A DNA stretch of 64,000 nucleotides from Syntrophaceae bacterium UBA2188 (GTDB lineage: Bacteria > Desulfobacterota > BSN033 > UBA1163). The notes below the pieces were generated by a model, which did not search any database, was not told the DNA's origin, and worked only from the letters and a program-made list of their open reading frames with translations. The stretch spans positions 5,445-69,444 of the forward strand of contig DCVM01000012.1 in NCBI GenBank assembly GCA_002327985.1. Reading direction: 5' to 3'. Made by a program: the position numbers and the translations under genes. Below, piece after piece: positions 43,093-52,581 of the stretch. The stretch's first letter is position 1; the number at the start of each line of letters is the position of its first letter.

Positions 43093-44400
43093 TTATCCCT
43101 CACTTCTTTCCTTCCATGATCCCAACTCTTTCAGGGCCCGCTCTGCCAAGAGAAGCCGCTTTTCCCTCCCCCTGCTCTTCCCAGATAAAGGAGGAAACAG
43201 ACCGAAGTTAATGTTCATCGGCTGAAACGGAAGGGTGATAGAATGGGTGATATAATAGATCAATGCCCCCATGGCAGTGGTCCGAGGGGGAACCACAGGG
43301 GCCATTCCCTTCGTATAGCGATGGGCATTGATCCCGGATAACAGACCCATAGCGGTCGATTCCATATACCCTTCGACTCCTGTAATCTGCCCAGCCAAGA
43401 AGAGGTCTGGATGATCCTTCATCTGGAGGGATTCTCTCAACCATCGAGGGGAATCGATGAAGGTATTCCGATGGGTTGATCCCAATCGCACGAATTCTGC
43501 ATGCTCAAGTCCGGGAATCATTCGAAATACCCTCTTCTGTTCCTCATGCTTTAGCCGAGTTTGAAAGCCGACCAGGTTGAAAAGTGTTTCAAACCGATCC
43601 TCCTGCCTGAGTTGGACAACAGCAAAAGGTTGCCTTCCTGTTTTTGGATCGATGAGGCCAACGGGCTTGAGGGGTCCATGCGCAAGGGTATCCTTCCCCC
43701 GGCTTGCCATCTCCTCAATGGGGAGGCATCCTTCAAAGAGGTGCCTCTTTTCAAAATGACGTGTGGGCACTTTCTCCGCCCCATTCAATGCCTCTACAAA
43801 TTGGTAATATTTCTCTTTGTCCATTGGACAATTCACATAGTCTTCTCCCCCTTTTCCATACCGAGAGAATTTGAAGGCTTTCTGAAAGTTGATCGAATCA
43901 GCCGTAACGATGGGGGAAATGGCATCATAGAAAAAGAGGTGACAGGTTCCTGTCAGTTTCTGGATCTCTTGGCTCAAAGCCTCTGAGGTAAGGGGACCGG
44001 TGGCGATAATGGTAATCCCCTCTTTAGGGATAGAGGTCACTTCCTGGCGGATCACCTCTACATTTTTTAGGTTTTCCAGAACTTGGGTAATCTCCTTTGA
44101 AAAGATCTCCCGATCTACGGCCAGAGAATCTCCCGCCGGAACCTTTGTCTCTTTCGCCACTTTTAAAATGAGAGATTCCAATTGCCTCATCTCTTCTTTC
44201 AAAATCCCCGACGCATTCTCGATGGATTCCGATTTGAAAGAATTACTGCAAACCAATTCTGCGAAGAAGGGGGACCGATGAGCTGGAGAATAGAACTCCG
44301 GTTTCATCTCATAGAGAATCACCTCCCCTCCTCTCTTAGCAATCTGCCAAGCCGCCTCGCATCCCGCCAGGCCTGCGCCAATAATGGTGATCGGATCCAT
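43093..44400 (-). CDS. trmFO: Methylenetetrahydrofolate--tRNA (uracil-5-)-methyltransferase TrmFO
   Basis: A 435-residue FAD protein that makes ribothymidine at position 54 of tRNA with methylene-tetrahydrofolate. The FAD motif ITIIGAGLAGCEAAWQ is at residues 4-19. Family-specific segments AELVCSNSFKSES near 47 (with the catalytic Cys), VNCPMDKEKY near 190 and QITGVEGYMESTAMGLLSG near 340 are all present. Length is usual. Its common chromosomal neighbours dprA and topA lie just beyond an inserted gene on the other strand. Confidence 0.96.
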   Translation of the reverse strand: MDPITIIGAGLAGCEAAWQIAKRGGEVILYEMKPEFYSPAHRSPFFAELVCSNSFKSESIENASGILKEEMRQLESLILKVAKETKVPAGDSLAVDREIFSKEITQVLENLKNVEVIRQEVTSIPKEGITIIATGPLTSEALSQEIQKLTGTCHLFFYDAISPIVTADSINFQKAFKFSRYGKGGEDYVNCPMDKEKYYQFVEALNGAEKVPTRHFEKRHLFEGCLPIEEMASRGKDTLAHGPLKPVGLIDPKTGRQPFAVVQLRQEDRFETLFNLVGFQTRLKHEEQKRVFRMIPGLEHAEFVRLGSTHRNTFIDSPRWLRESLQMKDHPDLFLAGQITGVEGYMESTAMGLLSGINAHRYTKGMAPVVPPRTTAMGALIYYITHSITLPFQPMNINFGLFPPLSGKSRGREKRLLLAERALKELGSWKERSEG

Positions 44401-44447
44401 GGTATCCTTATTTTAGGCATTCTATCTCTCCTTTGCAAATTTGAATT

Positions 44448-44476
44448 TTGACAATCTCAAGAAAGGTGGTTAAATA
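44448..44476 (+). promoter_or_regulatory. Promoter of the B12 radical SAM gene
   Basis: TTGACA (44448-44453), 17-base spacer, TAAATA (44471-44476). Both boxes are close to consensus. The start codon lies about 66 bases downstream. Confidence 0.7.
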
Positions 44477-44542
44477 AGAGTCGATGGGGTGACGAAAAGG
44501 GCTTTCTGGCCTTCCCCTTAAAAGGGATGACCTTGACCAGCG

Positions 44543-45859
44543 ATGAAGATTGAACTGATCGTTCCAGCCGTTGAAGAAAATGCGTCCATCCCGAACCTTG
44601 CCCTTCCGATTCTCGCTGCCCTTTCTCCACCTGACGTGGAAATTTCTTTCACGGATGACCTTCTGACTCCCATCCGTTTAGAGAAGGAATTGAAGAAGGT
44701 TGACCTCGTCGGAATCACGGTTTTATCTAAAACCGCACTAAGGGCCTACGACATCGCTGATGCCTACCGAAAAAAAGGGATCCCTGTTGTCTTAGGGGGA
44801 ATTCATGCCACAGCCCTTCCGGATGAGGCCAGAGGTCATTCGGATTCGGTCGTCCTGGGAGAGGCTGAAGAAGTCTGGCCCCTCCTGATTGAAGATGCCC
44901 GAAAAGGAAACCTCCAGCCCTTTTACCATCAGGAGGGTTACACGGAATTATCAACGATCCCAATCCCTCGACGAGACATTCTACCCAAAAGGGGGTATCT
45001 TCCTCTGGATGTGGTTCAGGTCACCCGGGGATGTCCCTTTCGCTGCGAGTTCTGTTCCGTTCAGAATTTTTTTGGAGAAACTTATCGGTTTAGGCCTATC
45101 TCGGCGGTGGTGGAAGAGGTGCGCCAATTACGTCACCGGTGGATGATGTTCAACGACGACAATATCATCGGAAACCCTTCCTACTCAAAGGAATTGCTGA
45201 AGGCCCTGATCCCCCTCAAGAAAAAATGGTTCGGCCAGGTCTCCTTATCTGGATTAAAGAAGGTCGAACATGTTGAGTTACTAGCCAAAAGTGGCTGTAA
45301 CAGCCTCTTCATCGGTTTTGAATCCCTTTCCAAAAAAAATCTGGTGGCGTCCCAAAAATTTCAAAATGATCCGGCTGAGTATCGAGAAATCATTGATACC
45401 CTCCATCGGTATGGCATTGCCATCTGCGGATCGTTTGTCTTTGGATTTGACGAGGATGACGCTTCGGTATTTGAAGAAACGGTCTCTTTCTCCATCCAGA
45501 CCAAACTCTTTTCAGCAGTCTTTATGATTCTCACTCCCTACCCAAAAACGGATTTTTATCATCGGGTGAAAAATGAGGGGCGGTTGGTTCAGGATCAATG
45601 GTGGCTTTTGGAAAAGCCTGAGGAGTGGGCTCCCTACTTCATTCCGAAGAAAATGAGCGGTGAGACTCTCCGGGAGGGTTGGAAAAGAGCCTGGAGGGAG
45701 TTTTATTCCTTCCCTTCGATATGGAAACGATTCCAGTGGAATTATTCACCGACCTTGATCAACCGATTCGTCTACTTTCCTTTCCAATGGATGCATCATC
45801 GGTTCACAAAGAAAAAGATTCTCCAAGGCAGGCGAAGATATCGAACCCGTTCACTCTGA
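44543..45859 (+). CDS. B12-binding-domain radical SAM protein
   Basis: A 438-residue protein. An N-terminal cobalamin-binding-like domain (LVGITVLSKTALRAYDIAD near residue 55, GGIHATALPDEA near 85) is followed by the radical SAM core, with the cluster motif CPFRCEFCSVQ near 163 and SLFIGFES near 255. The C-terminal part has DUF4070-like segments. Members methylate or rearrange unactivated carbons, for example in hopanoid and other lipid tailoring, but substrate is not clear. The gene has its own promoter, lies between trmFO and topA on the opposite strand, and overlaps the topA stop by nine bases. Confidence 0.87.
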   Translation: MKIELIVPAVEENASIPNLALPILAALSPPDVEISFTDDLLTPIRLEKELKKVDLVGITVLSKTALRAYDIADAYRKKGIPVVLGGIHATALPDEARGHSDSVVLGEAEEVWPLLIEDARKGNLQPFYHQEGYTELSTIPIPRRDILPKRGYLPLDVVQVTRGCPFRCEFCSVQNFFGETYRFRPISAVVEEVRQLRHRWMMFNDDNIIGNPSYSKELLKALIPLKKKWFGQVSLSGLKKVEHVELLAKSGCNSLFIGFESLSKKNLVASQKFQNDPAEYREIIDTLHRYGIAICGSFVFGFDEDDASVFEETVSFSIQTKLFSAVFMILTPYPKTDFYHRVKNEGRLVQDQWWLLEKPEEWAPYFIPKKMSGETLREGWKRAWREFYSFPSIWKRFQWNYSPTLINRFVYFPFQWMHHRFTKKKILQGRRRYRTRSL

Positions 45860-48073
45860 ACTGCGATACCCACACTCCTTTTGAGGACATCGCTTGCTGA
45901 TTCCTCCCTTTCCTTGCTTCTCAACCAGAAAGGGAAAACCGCACTGGGGACATTTTTCTGGAATGGGCTTATCCCATAAGGCATAGGTACACGTGGGATA
46001 ATTGGTACAGCTGTAAAAAGTTCTGCCCTTCCGGGTCCTTCTTTCAACCATCGCTCCACCACATCCCTCTTGAGGACATGGTACCCCCATATCCAAAGAC
46101 CGGGTGAATTTACAGGAGGGATAATTCGAACAGGCCAGAAATCTTCCAAATTTTCCATTCTTGATGACCATGGGGTTTCCGCATTTTTCGCATCGGGTCT
46201 CGGTCTCCACTTGATTTTCTCCGTTTCCTTCTATCTCTCTTGTATATCGGCATTTGGGATAACTGGAGCAGGCTAAGAAATAACCTCTTTTTCCCCATCG
46301 CTTCACCATCTTTGAACCACATCGCTCGCAGATGGCATCCGTAGGAATCATCTCCCGCTTGACATCCCTCATGGACACCTTGGCCATTTCCAGATCCTTT
46401 TCGAAAGGGGTATAAAATTCTTTCAATGTATCGACCCAATCTTTTTGACCCTCTTCAATCTGATCTAAATTCTCTTCCATCTGTGCCGTGAATTCGATAT
46501 CGAAGATGTCGGGGAAATTGACAACCAGAAGATCATTCACCATGCACCCCAACTCTGTCGGGAAAAATTTCCCCTTTTCTAACCGGACATACCCTTTTTC
46601 TTTGATCGTGGTCAAGATGGTTGCATAGGTAGAGGGTCTTCCAATCCCCTTTTCTTCCAATTCCTTGATCAGCGTCGCCTCCGAAAATCGGTAAGGCGGC
46701 TGGGTAAAATGCTGTTTCGGCGTGAGGCCCAATAGCTCCAAAATTTCCCCTTCCGATAACAAGGGGAATTTCTTTTCTCCATTTCCATTCTCTTGATTAT
46801 CCTCTCCCTCCACGTAGAGGGCCATAAAACCCTGAAAGATTGGAACAGTCCCCGTTGCGGTAAACAGGGCATCGTCCGCTTTGACCTCGATGGTGGTTTG
46901 GAGAAAAACGGCTGAAGACATTTGAGAGGACACAGATCGATCCCAAATCAATTTATAAAGGGCCCTTTGATCTTTGTCTAAATAGGCCTTCACCTTGTCA
47001 GGGTCCAAGTCAATTGATGTGGGTCGAATAGCCTCATGGGCTTCCTGGGCGTTTCTGCGGCTTTTATAGATATTGGGTTTATCAGGGAGATAAGAATCTC
47101 CAAAGCGGACCTTAATCCATTCCCTGACCTGTTGAATCGCTTCGGCAGAAACCCGGACCGAGTCGGTCCTCATGTAAGTGATCAACCCCACACTCCCTAT
47201 CTCACCGAGGTCCACCCCTTCGTATAACTTCTGTGCGACTCGCATGGTCTTTTGAGCGTAGAAGGAAAGCTTCCGATAGGCCTCCTGTTGAAGACGGCTG
47301 GTAATAAAGGGAGGGAATGGATGACGTTGCTTTTCCTGTTGAGCAATTTTGGAGACGGAATATGGAACAGCCTCGAGGGTTTTTTGAATGGCCAAAGCTT
47401 CTGTCTCATTGGCCATTTTTACTTTCTTTCCCTTCCACTTTGCCAATCTTGCATCAAAGGAGATGGGCGACCCTTTTCCCTTGAGTGTCGCCGTGAGGCT
47501 CCAATACTCTTCAGAGACGAAATTTTCAATCTCTCTTTCTCTTTCACAGACAATCCGAACAGCAACGGATTGGACCCGACCGGCGCTCAATCCCCTTCGG
47601 ACCTTCTCCCAAAGAATGGGGCTGACCTGATAGCCGACCAAACGATCCAAGATTCGTCTGGCCTGCTGGGCTTCATATTTTGAGGCTTGTAATTTTCCGG
47701 GGTGGCGGAGGGCATCCAAGACTGCCTTTTTCGTGATCTCATTGAAGAGAACCCGATAAATATTTTTATCCGCATCCCCAATCTCCTCGGCAATGTGCCA
47801 GGCAATCGCTTCCCCTTCTCGATCCGGATCCGGGCCGAGGTAAATATTTTTCACTTCCTTACTGGCCTTTTTCAATTCCCGGATGACCTTCCCTTTCCCG
47901 GAGATGGGAAGATAATGGGGTTGGAAATCTTTTTTAAGATCCACTCCCAGTTCACCCTCTGGAAGGTCCTTCACATGACCCACGGAAGCCTTGATGACAT
48001 AGTCCTCCCCTAAAAATTTTTGAAGGGTCTTTACCTTCGCAGGGGACTCCACAATGATCAAACCTTTTAACAT
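45851..48073 (-). CDS. topA: DNA topoisomerase I
   Basis: Type IA topoisomerase of 740 residues that relaxes negative supercoils. The toprim domain opens with LIIVESPAKVKTLQKFLG at residues 5-22 and has GPDPDREGEAIAWH near 78. The active-site Tyr is in LITYMRTDS near 298. Four C-terminal zinc ribbons follow, starting CERCGSKM near 590, CEKCGNPM, CPQEGCGG and CPQCGFPF. Its start lies about 100 bp downstream of dprA on the same strand, a common pairing. Confidence 0.97.
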   Translation of the reverse strand: MLKGLIIVESPAKVKTLQKFLGEDYVIKASVGHVKDLPEGELGVDLKKDFQPHYLPISGKGKVIRELKKASKEVKNIYLGPDPDREGEAIAWHIAEEIGDADKNIYRVLFNEITKKAVLDALRHPGKLQASKYEAQQARRILDRLVGYQVSPILWEKVRRGLSAGRVQSVAVRIVCEREREIENFVSEEYWSLTATLKGKGSPISFDARLAKWKGKKVKMANETEALAIQKTLEAVPYSVSKIAQQEKQRHPFPPFITSRLQQEAYRKLSFYAQKTMRVAQKLYEGVDLGEIGSVGLITYMRTDSVRVSAEAIQQVREWIKVRFGDSYLPDKPNIYKSRRNAQEAHEAIRPTSIDLDPDKVKAYLDKDQRALYKLIWDRSVSSQMSSAVFLQTTIEVKADDALFTATGTVPIFQGFMALYVEGEDNQENGNGEKKFPLLSEGEILELLGLTPKQHFTQPPYRFSEATLIKELEEKGIGRPSTYATILTTIKEKGYVRLEKGKFFPTELGCMVNDLLVVNFPDIFDIEFTAQMEENLDQIEEGQKDWVDTLKEFYTPFEKDLEMAKVSMRDVKREMIPTDAICERCGSKMVKRWGKRGYFLACSSYPKCRYTREIEGNGENQVETETRCEKCGNPMVIKNGKFGRFLACSNYPSCKFTRSLDMGVPCPQEGCGGAMVERRTRKGRTFYSCTNYPTCTYALWDKPIPEKCPQCGFPFLVEKQGKGGISKRCPQKECGYRSSE

Positions 48074-48175
48074 TTTTCTTCGCTCCGAAAATCCATCATA
48101 AAGTATTGGTGGATCGTATTAGTGTTCAGAAAAGGTTAATGTTACAACATTTCTCTTCATGATTCACTACCCCGA

Positions 48176-49276
48176 TCACATTTTTTTACTAAAACATTTA
48201 CCTGGCCACTGAGAGATCCAACCCTTCAATTCCAAATTCAAAAGGAGACTGGACACCTTCCCCGGATCCCATTGACTCTCCCGAATGATGGCATCGATAT
48301 GCAAAGGAGTCTCCCCTAAAAGACGGTAGAGGGCTTCTTCTTCCTCGGGGAGAGGAGAAAGGGACATCCCGGTTTTTTGAGTTGTCTCCTTCTCCCTTTT
48401 CCACTGAGGCAAGATCTCTTCAAGGATGTCTTCCGTGGATTCGACCAGCTTCGCCCCTTCCTTGATCAACTGATTGGTGCCCCGACTACCCTCGGCTCCG
48501 ACATTTCCGGGGACAGCAAAGACTTCCCTCCCTTGCTCCAATGCATAGCCGGCGGTGATGAGGGAACCACTCCCTGCGCTGGCTTGGACAATGACGACCC
48601 CTATGGAAAGACCACTGATGATTCGATTTCGCTTCGGAAAATGGCCTCCTTCGGGGGGCGACCCCATTGGAAATTCGGAAAGAACAGCTCCCTGTCCGAT
48701 AATTTGATGATAAAGACTTCGATTCTCAGAAGGATAGATCACATCTATACCGCTTCCTAACACCGCAACCGTCCTCCCCCCTCCCTGAAGGGCTCCCATG
48801 TGAGCCACCGAATCTATCCCTCTCGCCATTCCACTGACGACCGTGACTCCATGGCGGGCAAGATCCTGACTGATCCTTTCGGTGACCCCTCTCCCATAAG
48901 GGGAGGTCTTTCGGCTCCCCACAATGGCAATGGCTAATTCATCTTCGCCTCGCCATTCTCCTCTCATATAAAGCACGGCAGGGGGGTCGTAAATATCTTT
49001 CAGGCGTATGGGATAACCCTCATCCTTTATAGTCAAAACCCTCCCTCCCGCTCCTTTCAAAAGAGCTAACTCCTTGGCTACCTCTTTTTCCAACGGACCT
49101 TTTTGAATTTGATGAGCCACCTTGTCTCCTAACCCTTCAATTTTCAATAATTCCTTCATCGGGGCATGGAAGACGGCTTCCGGGGTCTGGAATCGATCTA
49201 AAAGTCTTTTGATGGTTATACTCCCAACCCCAGGGGTGAGGGTTAAAGCTAACCAATAAAAAATATCCTCAGCCAT
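48176..49276 (-). CDS. dprA: DNA-processing protein DprA
   Basis: A 366-residue protein that loads RecA on incoming single-stranded DNA in natural transformation. An N-terminal helix-hairpin-helix-like region (to about 75), a Rossmann-like core with AIVGSRKTSPYGRG near 117 and VVSGMARGIDSVAH near 147, and a C-terminal winged helix are seen. Full length and all motifs are intact. No other competence gene is visible here. Confidence 0.95.
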   Translation of the reverse strand: MAEDIFYWLALTLTPGVGSITIKRLLDRFQTPEAVFHAPMKELLKIEGLGDKVAHQIQKGPLEKEVAKELALLKGAGGRVLTIKDEGYPIRLKDIYDPPAVLYMRGEWRGEDELAIAIVGSRKTSPYGRGVTERISQDLARHGVTVVSGMARGIDSVAHMGALQGGGRTVAVLGSGIDVIYPSENRSLYHQIIGQGAVLSEFPMGSPPEGGHFPKRNRIISGLSIGVVIVQASAGSGSLITAGYALEQGREVFAVPGNVGAEGSRGTNQLIKEGAKLVESTEDILEEILPQWKREKETTQKTGMSLSPLPEEEEALYRLLGETPLHIDAIIRESQWDPGKVSSLLLNLELKGWISQWPGKCFSKKM

Positions 49277-49483
49277 AAAGATTCTCGGGGGAAAAATAAT
49301 TTGCCGGATGAAGCTGTTTCAGGTGATAAAAAAAGGCTGAGGAGATGAAAGGAAATCTCCAAAGCCCGGTTAAACATTCCAATCACCAAATTTCAAATAA
49401 CGGTTTGAAGTTCGCAGGACCCCTCCCCAGCATTTTGATGATGGTGCTTGGAGTTTTGTTTACACCTCATGAACGGGTTGGTA

Positions 49484-50266
49484 TTATTTGATTAAGAGAC
49501 CCTCCATCTTTTCCTTTGAATAAGGTTGAATATAATCCCCTCTCATCACGGCATCAAAGGATTCAATAATCTTTGCCGTAAAGAATTTACCAGATTGGTC
49601 AATGATTTGAACATTCCCTACAATATTATACTTTCTTCCAATAGTTCTCCCGGTGAGGGGATGTTTGATCTCATCGGAGACACGAAAAACCGTATATTTA
49701 TTTCCGATCAAAATGGATTCGGAGGTTTTGAAGGCCAGATAGACAATATCGCCTCCAGACATCAGGTTTTTCCCTTCTTTGCTCTCCAACACAAGGCCAA
49801 TTCCCCGGTAGTCCATATCGCTCATAAACCCCGCACTTCGGATATCAGGAAAATTGAAAGGCTTTTCCTCCTCCTGGACAGGCTTCACTTCTGCGACCAC
49901 CTCTGGTTTCTTTTCTACAGGAGGTGGCTCAGGCTTGGCTACCACTGGTTCTGCCACCGACTCTTTTGGCTTCTCCTCTGAAACCATCTTAGGTTCTTCT
50001 TTCTTCACAGGCTCCTCAGCAGAAAAACGGATTGGGTTTCCTGGATAAATCCAATGCGGATTAGTAATGTAAGGATTTCTCTCCCACAACTTTGGCCAAA
50101 GAAAGGGATCCTTTAAAAATTTAGAAGAGATATCCCAGAGCGTGTCTCCCTTTTTAATCGTATACACCCCTTCCATCTCCTTCTTCTCTTGTGTCCATCC
50201 AGGAAGGACAATACAAAAGGAGAATATCAAAATCGTGCTAAAAAAGACGCCCATTAATCTTCTCAT
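49484..50266 (-). CDS. LysM-domain exported protein
   Basis: A 260-residue exported protein. The start MRRLMGVFF at 50266 follows GGGAGGAGGTAATT. A signal peptide ends near PGWTQE (residue 25). The LysM domain (residues 33-82) has YTIKKGDTLWDISSKFL and NPHWIYPGNPI, which bind peptidoglycan glycans. A Pro/Glu/Lys-rich linker and a folded beta-rich C-terminal domain follow (about 140-260). It is monocistronic with a good promoter. Similar proteins are common in Desulfobacterota. Confidence 0.87.
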   Translation of the reverse strand: MRRLMGVFFSTILIFSFCIVLPGWTQEKKEMEGVYTIKKGDTLWDISSKFLKDPFLWPKLWERNPYITNPHWIYPGNPIRFSAEEPVKKEEPKMVSEEKPKESVAEPVVAKPEPPPVEKKPEVVAEVKPVQEEEKPFNFPDIRSAGFMSDMDYRGIGLVLESKEGKNLMSGGDIVYLAFKTSESILIGNKYTVFRVSDEIKHPLTGRTIGRKYNIVGNVQIIDQSGKFFTAKIIESFDAVMRGDYIQPYSKEKMEGLLIK

Positions 50267-50309
50267 AATTACCTCCTCCCTTTCATTAGACGGGTTTATA
50301 AATTTAAAA

Positions 50310-50323
50310 AACAAAATTTTGTT
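50310..50323. promoter_or_regulatory. Perfect palindrome AACAAAATTTTGTT at the LysM transcription start
   Basis: A 14-bp perfect palindrome a few bases downstream of the -10 of the LysM promoter. The position suits an operator, though AT-rich palindromes can occur by chance. Confidence 0.4.
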
Positions 50324-50325
50324 AA

Positions 50326-50354
50326 AAATTACCCTCTTATCCATATTTTGTCAA
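50326..50354 (-). promoter_or_regulatory. Promoter of the LysM gene
   Basis: Minus-strand TTGACA (50349-50354), 17-base spacer, TAATTT (50326-50331). The stretch 50267-50678 has no gene; it holds this promoter and a plus-strand promoter (50549-50578). Confidence 0.7.
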
Positions 50355-50548
50355 GGAAAATATATAGCAATATCCATACCAAACCTCATCCTATCTTTTT
50401 TAATTATTGAAAAATATTGGAAATCTTAAGAAATTAGAAAAATGGATGATTTGTTTTTTCAACTGAAAGTGGATAGTTTTTGTCCAAACTTTTCATATTC
50501 TTGAACAAATTTTAACCTGATTTGCCAATGGGCAGGAAAACCACGTAA

Positions 50549-50578
50549 TTGACATATGAACTTCCCCTATGTTATTAA
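50549..50578 (+). promoter_or_regulatory. Promoter of the methyltransferase gene with structured leader
   Basis: TTGACA (50549-50554), spacer of 18, TATTAA (50573-50578). The leader then has two nested hairpins: AATTCAG/CTGAATT (50605-50611 with 50625-50631) inside CCTTCGAC/GTCGAAGG (50586-50593 with 50652-50659). Confidence 0.5.
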
Positions 50579-50693
50579 ATTGGACCCTTCGACTCCCTAA
50601 AATCAATTCAGGAACTTTTTCTCGCTGAATTCAAGCCGCAGTCCTGGTAACGTCGAAGGAGTCCACCTCTATTCTATCTTGAAACTAGCAAAA

Positions 50694-51392
50694 ATGATTC
50701 TTCTCCCATCATCCGATGAAACATTGGATCCCTTCTTCGAGGGAAAACTCCAAATTATTCAGAAAAAAAGGGGTTATCGGTTTTCTGTGGATGCGATTCT
50801 ACTCAGCCAATTCATAAAAATCCGTAGAAATGAGAGAGTCATTGACCTGGGAACAGGCTGTGGCATTCTACCCCTGTTATTGTCATGCTCCACCAAAGCC
50901 CATTCTTTTTTAGGCATTGAGATTCAGAAGGAATTGGCCGAATGTGCCAAAAAAAATGTAGTCCTCAACACTCTTGAAAATCGGATATCTATTCTTCATC
51001 AGGATCTTAGAGAGTTGAAAAAGACATTGCCAGCGGGTTCTTTCGATGTCGTCCTCTCCAATCCACCCTATCGAAAACATCGAACCGGTAGGATCAACCC
51101 TTCCATGGAAAAGGCGATCGCACGCCATGAAATTAAAGGAACGCTCCAAGAACTGATCTCCATTGCCTCCTATCTGCTTCCCCCCAAGGGGAGATGCTAT
51201 CTCATCTTCCCGGCCATCAGAATGGTTGACTTATTCGTGGAATTAAGAGGTGAAAAATTGGAGCCAAAGCGATTGCAGTTTGTTTATCCCCGTATGGGAG
51301 AAGAGGCAAAGTTTCTCCTCGTGGAATCGATTAAAACCAGCGGGGTGGAATTAAAGCTCATGCCCCCTCTCTTCCTCCATGAGACATCATAA
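50694..51392 (+). CDS. Class I methyltransferase, TrmN6-like (tRNA1Val adenine-N6)
   Basis: A 232-residue AdoMet-dependent methyltransferase. The AdoMet motif VIDLGTGCGILPLLL is near residue 53 and the N6-adenine signature VLSNPPYRKH near 120. N-terminal RGYRFSVDAILLSQF matches TmN6/TrmN6 proteins that modify A37 of tRNA1Val. A TTG at 50679 would add five residues; neither start has a clear Shine-Dalgarno, so the start is uncertain. Confidence 0.85.
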   Translation: MILLPSSDETLDPFFEGKLQIIQKKRGYRFSVDAILLSQFIKIRRNERVIDLGTGCGILPLLLSCSTKAHSFLGIEIQKELAECAKKNVVLNTLENRISILHQDLRELKKTLPAGSFDVVLSNPPYRKHRTGRINPSMEKAIARHEIKGTLQELISIASYLLPPKGRCYLIFPAIRMVDLFVELRGEKLEPKRLQFVYPRMGEEAKFLLVESIKTSGVELKLMPPLFLHETS

Positions 51393-51457
51393 ATCAGGGA
51401 AGCGGAGCAGAAATATTTTTTGACAATGGGGGATGAATGGGATAATAATTTTTTAAT

Positions 51458-52477
51458 ATGAATCACGTCAACCGCTTCCGTCCGTTTACAAAAGAAAAGA
51501 CCTCTGCTCTGGAGAATGCCCTCGAATGCATTCGGGATGATTTAGAAAAAGTGGATCAAGAGTTTCGGAAGAACCTGAGATCCGATGTTCCCATCATTTC
51601 TGCAATCGGAGAACATCTCCTTCTGAGCGGAGGAAAACGGTTCCGGGCCAAACTCCTTCTCCTCTCATCCAAATTGTGTGGGGTTCAGGGAGATCTTTAT
51701 ATTTCCATGGCAAGCCTGATTGAATTCATTCATACCGCCACCCTGCTCCATGACGATGTGGTTGACAGGGCCGAACTCAGAAGGGGCATTGACTCTGCCA
51801 ATTCCAAATGGGGAAACGAGGCGAGTGTTTTGGTTGGTGATTTCCTGTTTACCAAATGTTTTTCTCTTCTGGTGCAGAGTGGAAACTGGAAGATTCTCCA
51901 AACCGTCGCCAAAGCAACCACAACCATGGCAGAGGGAGAATTAGAGGAACTCATCAAGACCAACGATCTCACTCTTACGGAAGGGGGATACCTTTCGATC
52001 ATCACTCGTAAAACCGCTTCCCTTATCTCTGCGGCCACACAGATTGGTGCTATTCTTGGAAACGTCTCTGAAGAAAAAGAAAGGGCCTTATCCGAGTTCG
52101 GCATGAATGTCGGCATCGCCTTCCAACTGATCGATGACCATCTTGATTACACGTCTAACGAAGAGGAATTTGGAAAGAAGATTGGGATCGATTTACAAGA
52201 CGGTAAGATCACCCTTCCCCTGATCATCACCCTCCATCATTGCAATCAAGAAGAAAAGGCTTTTATTCGCAAGGCGGTCGAGTCCAATCCCATTACGAAA
52301 GACGCTTTTTTCCGAGTGGTGGAAATCATCGAACGATACCATGGGATTCAATCTACCTGGGAAAAGGCAAAGGAGTATATTGAAAAGGCGAAGGATTATC
52401 TCCGTCTCTTTCCAAATTCTAAGGAAAAAGAGGCCTTGGATATCCTGGCCGATTATGTTCTGGCAAGAAGGTTATAG
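51458..52477 (+). CDS. ispB: Polyprenyl diphosphate synthase (IspB/octaprenyl type)
   Basis: A 339-residue trans-prenyltransferase, which makes the isoprenoid tail of respiratory quinone. The two aspartate-rich motifs are LLHDDVVDRA near residue 98 (first) and FQLIDDHLDYTS near 224 (second), with GGKRFRAKLLLL near 58. The length and motifs fit the long-chain (C30-C45) class. Exact chain length cannot be read. It is 65 bp after the methyltransferase gene. Confidence 0.93.
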   Translation: MNHVNRFRPFTKEKTSALENALECIRDDLEKVDQEFRKNLRSDVPIISAIGEHLLLSGGKRFRAKLLLLSSKLCGVQGDLYISMASLIEFIHTATLLHDDVVDRAELRRGIDSANSKWGNEASVLVGDFLFTKCFSLLVQSGNWKILQTVAKATTTMAEGELEELIKTNDLTLTEGGYLSIITRKTASLISAATQIGAILGNVSEEKERALSEFGMNVGIAFQLIDDHLDYTSNEEEFGKKIGIDLQDGKITLPLIITLHHCNQEEKAFIRKAVESNPITKDAFFRVVEIIERYHGIQSTWEKAKEYIEKAKDYLRLFPNSKEKEALDILADYVLARRL

Positions 52478-52541
52478 GAGGGTTTGCCCTAACTCCCCGG
52501 GGCTTGAGATTTCAATATGGCAACTTGCATGTTCAATCAAT

Positions 52542-52547
52542 TATAAT
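52542..52547 (+). promoter_or_regulatory. Possible -10 element for trxA
   Basis: A perfect TATAAT lies 35 bases upstream of the trxA start and its AAGGAG site. No good -35 is found at 16-18 bases, so this is weak. Confidence 0.3.
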
Positions 52548-52581
52548 GAAAAAAAACCATTAAACCGATAAGGAGTAGAAA

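Noticed and set aside
52478..52581. Full sigma-70 promoter for trxA
   Set aside because: The -10 is perfect but no -35 at correct spacing was found, so only the -10 is reported.
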